Shown here piece by piece: positions 59,235 through 64,000 of a DNA stretch of 64,000 bases. The stretch covers positions 192,856,962-192,920,961 of the forward strand of contig OY986438.1 of NCBI GenBank assembly GCA_963920525.1, read 5' to 3'. Under the pieces are notes generated by a model that saw nothing but the letters and a program-made list of their open reading frames with translations, was not told where the DNA came from and ran no database searches. Source of the DNA: Dichetophora obliterata (taxonomy: Eukaryota; Arthropoda; Insecta; Diptera; Sciomyzidae). Made by a program: the position numbers and the translations under genes. The first letter of the stretch is position 1. Each line of letters opens with the position of its first letter.

Positions 59235-60823
59235 GTGACTAGTGGGACATTGAAAAATCCCACTCATCTACCTTTGAACACTCAAAGAAGAATATTAGTT
59301 AGCAATTAAATATTTTTGTCAGCTTTTTCTTGTGAACATATACTAAACGCTTCCATTTTAAGGGGGGAATCTGCTACAGAACTTTTAAATTTTTGCATTT
59401 TGTTTTTAATTTTCTTTAAAGATTCATTTAGTAAAGAATATATTGTCAATGTTTTAAGCTCAATAGAAAGACTAAAAAGTCCTTTGAAAGTAAGTGCATT
59501 GATGAGTGTCGAGAGTACTGAGTTCAAGAACCTTGAAATTTGAATGAATGTGACTAGTGGGACTCCGAAAAATCCCACTCATCTACCTTTGAACACTCAA
59601 AGAAGAATTTTAGCCAAACCATTTAAATATTCTTGTCAGCTTATCAACATATACTAAACGCTTCCATTTTAATAGGGCAACCTGTTCCAGAACTTTTAAA
59701 TTTTTGCATTTTTTTTTTTTTTAAAATTAATTTACAACGTAAAGAATATATTTTCAATGTTTGAAGTTCAATAGAAAGACTAAAAAGTTCTTTGAAAGTC
59801 AGTCCATTGATGAGTGTCGAGAGTATTGAGTTCAAGAACGAAAACTTTGAAATTTAAATGAATGTGACTAGTGGGACACTGAAAAATCCTACGCATTTAC
59901 CTTTGAGCACTTAAAGAAGAATTTTAGCCAAAACATTTAAATATTCTTGCCAGCTTATCAACATATACTTATCGCTTCCATTTTAATAGGGCAACCTGTT
60001 CCAGAACTTTTAAATTTTTGCATTTTTTATTCTTTAAAAAGTAATTTACAACGTAAAGAATATATTTTCAATGTTTGAAGTTCAAAAGAAAGACTAGAAA
60101 GTTCTTTGAAAGTCAGTGAATTGATGAGTGTCGAGAGTACTTAGTTCAAGAACGAAAACTTTGAAATTTAAATGAATGTGACTAGTGGGACACTGAGAAA
60201 TCCCACTCATCTACCTTTGAACAAACACTCAAAGAAGAATTGATATTCAAACCATTTTAATATTCTTGTCAGCTTCTTCGTGTGCAACATATACTTAACG
60301 CTTCCATTTTAAGGGGGAACCTGATCAAGAACTTTCAAATTTTTGCATTTTGTTTTTTTTATTTTCTTCAAAAATTCATTTACAACGTAAAGAATATATT
60401 TTTAATGTTTTAAGCTCAATGAAAGACTAAAAAGTCCTTTGAAAGTCAGTGAATTGATGAGTGTCGAGAGTCCTGAGTTCAAGAACGAAAACTTTGAAAT
60501 TTGAATGAATGTGACTAGTGGGACTCCGAAAAATCCCACTCATCTACCTTTGAACACTGAAAGAAGAATTTTAGCCAAACCATTTAAATATTCTTGTCAG
60601 CTTATTCTAGTGCAACATGTACTAAATGCTTCCATTTTAAGGGGGGAACCTGCTCCAGAACTTTAAATTTTTGCATTTTATTTTTTTTTATTTTCTTTAA
60701 AAATTTATTTACAACGTAAAGAATATATTTTTATGTTTAAAGCTCAATAGAAAGACTAAAAAGTCCTTTGAAAGTCAGTGAATTTATGAGTGTCGAGAGT
60801 ACCGAGTTAAAGAACGAAAACTT
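59235..60823. repeat. tandem array, five ~314-333-bp units
   Basis: Units begin GTGACTAGTGGGAC at 59235, 59550, 59864, 60178 and 60511 (periods 315, 314, 314, 333). Each contains a small hairpin (AGTGGGAC ... TCCCACT), then CTTCCATTTTAA, AACTTTTAAATTTTTGCAT and GATGAGTGTCGAGAGT. Divergence between units is moderate. The short frames here are fragments of the unit. Confidence 0.85.
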
Positions 60824-62570
60824 AAATCGCGTTTTTCTCGAACATGTTTTTTCCCGCGCTGTCGAATATAACTTTCAAAGTAATAAAGATATCAACTTGC
60901 AATTTTGCATAGATATTCCTTAACGTTTTGTCCTTTGCAAATATCAAATTTTGTAAAAAATTAATTGTAAAAATAAAAAATTTGTATACATTAGTACTAT
61001 TAATATTTTTTTAACAATTTGTTCTTGGTAAATAGCGACAAATAAACAATTACAAAAAAGAAATAAAACAGAATGATGAATGAATCATAAATTAGCCAGT
61101 GGGTCAACGCGAGCGGCCACTTCAGTTTGAAAACAAAAATAATAAAAGACAAGATCATATTGCAGTGTGCACATGTGGGTCAAAATGTGAGGAAAGGTGT
61201 GGAAATAAATTTTATCAGAATAGTTCGATGGAGTAGGGCATCTGATAAAATGATTGTTTTCATAATTGTTATTTCTTAAATTTTGAGATAACAATATGAA
61301 ATCAATCAGAGTAAATAAGAAGTACTGAGAATTTGAACTATGTGCATATTTGAAAGTGCATATTTCAGCATTTCTGTCGTAACCAAAGAATAGTGATTGG
61401 TTACAAGAATATACAGAAATTAATGTTTGGAAAGTGACTGGAAAGTGGGTGTGTTTTTAGAAGTAAGAATTTATTGTAATTTTATTATATAAGCTGAACA
61501 TTTTTGATTAATAAAGCAGAGTCGATATAGTCGAGTTTGGAGTCCAAGCTGAGCAATAAAAATTTGATAAGTATACTGTTTTAATTTATCTTCAAAAAGA
61601 GCGGCCACTGAGGCCTTCAATATCAGCGTGGCTCGCTTTAAAGTCAACAAGTAGGATTCTTGTTAGATAGATACCAGTACATAGGACGATCTCCTGTCAA
61701 CATAAGATCTTATGGTTTATCCTGCAACACCATACTCAACATTGGCAATCTAACATCATAACAGTATGTACAAAACGAAATAGCCCATTTTAATGAAAAA
61801 TTTTTGTTTGGTTGATTTCAATTGACTACAAGGTGCTGGGCATTTCACAGCTCAAATTGAAGAAGCCAAGTTTGAGCAGCTATAGAGCCGCTATTTTGTT
61901 TATTTTTTTTATAAAAATTGTATGTACACATTTGAACATCAATGTCAATATGTAATTTCATTTCAATGTTATAAATATTATCAGGTTTATTTTAATTATT
62001 GAAAAACCTGTTGCCTGGAGCAGATTCCCCCTCTTAATAAAGAATTAGTATGCTTACCTTTGTAGAAAACATATTACAAACTGTGACTACCGGGACAGGT
62101 CTTTGTGACTTGCGGGACAGTTAAAAAGTATGTGTAAGTAATAAATTTTTAATAAGTTTTATTATTATTTTAAGCCCAAATAATGTAGTTATTTATATAT
62201 TTGTCTGTAAAACATTAAAATTAGACCAGAAGCTACGAAAAACATACCTCTTACTCTATTATTTCAAGAAAAAATGGACTTTTTCTCCAAATTGGTAAAA
62301 TTTGAACTCTCAACAGTTTTATAGTAGTGCATAAGACACATCCGTTTCCTATGTGGAAAAACTCCGTCGATCTTAGAAAAAAAATTATAAGAATTACCTG
62401 TGTAATTATTTTTTCTAATTTTGAAAATAATTTTTCATTTTGAGATCTACTTTACATAAGACGCCTTAAGTGTAACTTGCAGTACCTGAATTGGCTTTTG
62501 ATTTTATTCTTGGCCCAACTATATCTTGAGATTCAACATTCAATTTCTGTTCATTGTCTCTTGAGTGCAC
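60824..62570. other. spacer between arrays, no gene
   Basis: AT-rich. Contains GAGCGGCCACT at about 61111 and 61600, and isolated GTGACTACCGGGACAGG near 62091 related to the array termini. Nothing coding recognised. Confidence 0.35.
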
Positions 62571-63395
62571 AGTACTTCAACTTTTCTTCTTGTATCAATA
62601 AAACATTTTCGAATTTATAAGATATTGCGATTTTTTTTTATATTGAACCAACGCTCGGGAGATACCCCCTTTAAATGTGTTAGCATAAGGACATAAAGAA
62701 GCTTTAACTATTTCAATTTGGGTCAGAAAATTAAATTAAGCTATAAAAAACGGCATTGACATAAAATCAGGCTTTTCACCTAATGTGTCCCAGTAGTCAC
62801 CGTGACAACTAGGACACACTTTAAAACAGTCTCGAAAGGATAATATCATAATATGTACATCACAGTAGTTTTACTTTTCTTCTTGTATCAATAAAACATT
62901 TTCGAATTTATAAGATGTTGCGATTTTTTCCTTTTATATTGAACCAACGCTCGGGAGATACCCCCTTTAAATGCGTTAGCATAAGGACATAAAGAAGCTT
63001 TAACTATTTCAAATTAAATTAAGCTATAAAAAACGGCATTGACATAAAATCAGGCTTTTCAATTAATGTGTCCCAGTAGTCACCGTGACAACTAGGACAC
63101 ACTTTAAAACAGTCTCGAAAGGATAATATCATAATATGTACATCACAGTAGTTTTACTTTTCTTCTTGTATCAATAAAACATTTTCGAATTTATAAGATG
63201 TTGCGATTTTTTTTTGTATTGAACCAACAATTTTTAAGCATTAAGACAAAGAAGGTTTAACTATTTAATTTTGGGTCAGAAAAGTAAATTAAGCTATAAA
63301 AAAGGCACTGAAATAAAATCATAAAAAATAAATAAATTCAAATAATATGTTCCAGTAGTCACCGTGACAACTGGGACAAATTTTAAAACAGTCTC
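62571..63395. repeat. tandem array of ~283-293-bp MITE-like units
   Basis: The block CTTTTCTTCTTGTATCAATA recurs at 62581, 62874 and 63157. Units meet at near-palindromes (62785-62817, 63068-63100, about 63349-63379) where CAGTAGTCAC and GTGACAACTAG face each other. Each unit is therefore bounded by inverted copies of GTGACTACTGGGACA. This is the expected structure of TIR elements arrayed end to end. Confidence 0.8.
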
Positions 63396-64000
63396 GAAAG
63401 CATAATATGATTGCCTTAGCTATTAAAAGATGTTTAAATAGTGCACCACATGTTTATTATTACAACTAGCAAGTACTGAATTTATAAAGCCATGTTTCAG
63501 GTTAGGAAAACAGCTTCTAAACATTCTGTGTGACTACTGGGACATGCGACTTGCATCTGTTCAAAATAGAAATACACAAAAACTAACATACCTTTTCGCT
63601 TTATTTTTATATAAAAAAAATGAGCTTTTTCTAAGCTTTCTTTCAAAGACACGCACCAGGTTTCTAAAGTTTACAGAATGCCCTACAACAGTATTGCAGA
63701 CACAATCAACATTTTACTGCCAAGCAACTCTGTATTGAACAATAGTTGCCATATACAAAAATGTAGTTTTTGAGGAATTTTTGAATTTTTTTATTACATA
63801 TTAATTAGGTATAGGCATTTAGCTAAAGCTTTTTATTAAAATAAATATAATTAATGGAAAACCTATTTTTATCTCATTTTCCTCTTTTACTTGCAATTGC
63901 TCAGTACGTTTCAAGTATTGAATCATATATTTTAAATATCAATTCAATACATACATTTTTGTGAAATTTAAAAAGGCGTTGTTCTCTTCATGACGTCACT
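63396..64000. other. window end, no gene
   Basis: Contains one more GTGACTACTGGGACATG at about 63530 (array-type terminus) and otherwise AT-rich DNA. The 63544-63738 frame is unrecognised. Confidence 0.35.

Noticed and set aside
59235..60823. Possible CRISPR-like array
   Set aside because: Units are long (about 315 bp) with no short repeat plus unique spacer pattern, and the genome is eukaryotic.

Overview
The window looks like a stretch of a higher (schizophoran) fly nuclear genome. It is AT-rich, has one spliced gene with canonical GT-AG introns, and is crowded with short inverted-repeat transposons. The gene matches fly four wheel drive (fwd), the PI 4-kinase III beta orthologue. The repeat content and very large introns fit a non-Drosophila fly such as a tephritid or calliphorid; that placement is inference.

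The only intact gene is fwd, on the minus strand. I could reconstruct eleven coding exons between 50719 and 16164. All ten intron phases agree and the joined length is 4302 nt, giving 1433 codons plus a stop. The first coding exon (50612-50719) is separated from the rest by an 18.8 kb intron. Exons 2-4 encode a long low-complexity N-terminus and the helical domain. Exons 5-11 encode the lipid kinase domain.

Layout: 1-14.7 kb is intergenic and holds several nested terminal-inverted-repeat (TIR) and foldback elements, including a 1.9 kb foldback element with a 9-bp target duplication and a perfect 105-bp hairpin. 14.7-16.2 kb is AT-rich 3' flank. 16.2-31.8 kb holds fwd exons 2-11; its introns carry MITEs and a decayed mitochondrial processing peptidase beta pseudogene near 24 kb. 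31.8-50.6 kb is the giant intron. It contains a dead Tc3-like element (transposase third catalytic residue E to Q), a 4623-bp tandem duplication whose breakpoint lies inside that element's right inverted repeat, a dead RTE-like non-LTR retrotransposon, and an eroded transposase-like reading frame that the retrotransposon split. 50.6-52.3 kb is the 5' end of fwd. 52.3-64 kb is repeat-rich: a 4.5 kb foldback cluster with a nested MITE, a piggyBac-like MITE, and two tandem arrays, one apparently built from MITE units joined end to end.

fwd makes PI4P at the Golgi, which is needed for cytokinesis and Rab11-dependent trafficking in flies (established for the family). Nothing else here is likely to encode a working protein. 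The main interest is structural: how nested elements, microhomology duplication and hairpins have shaped the giant intron and both flanks.
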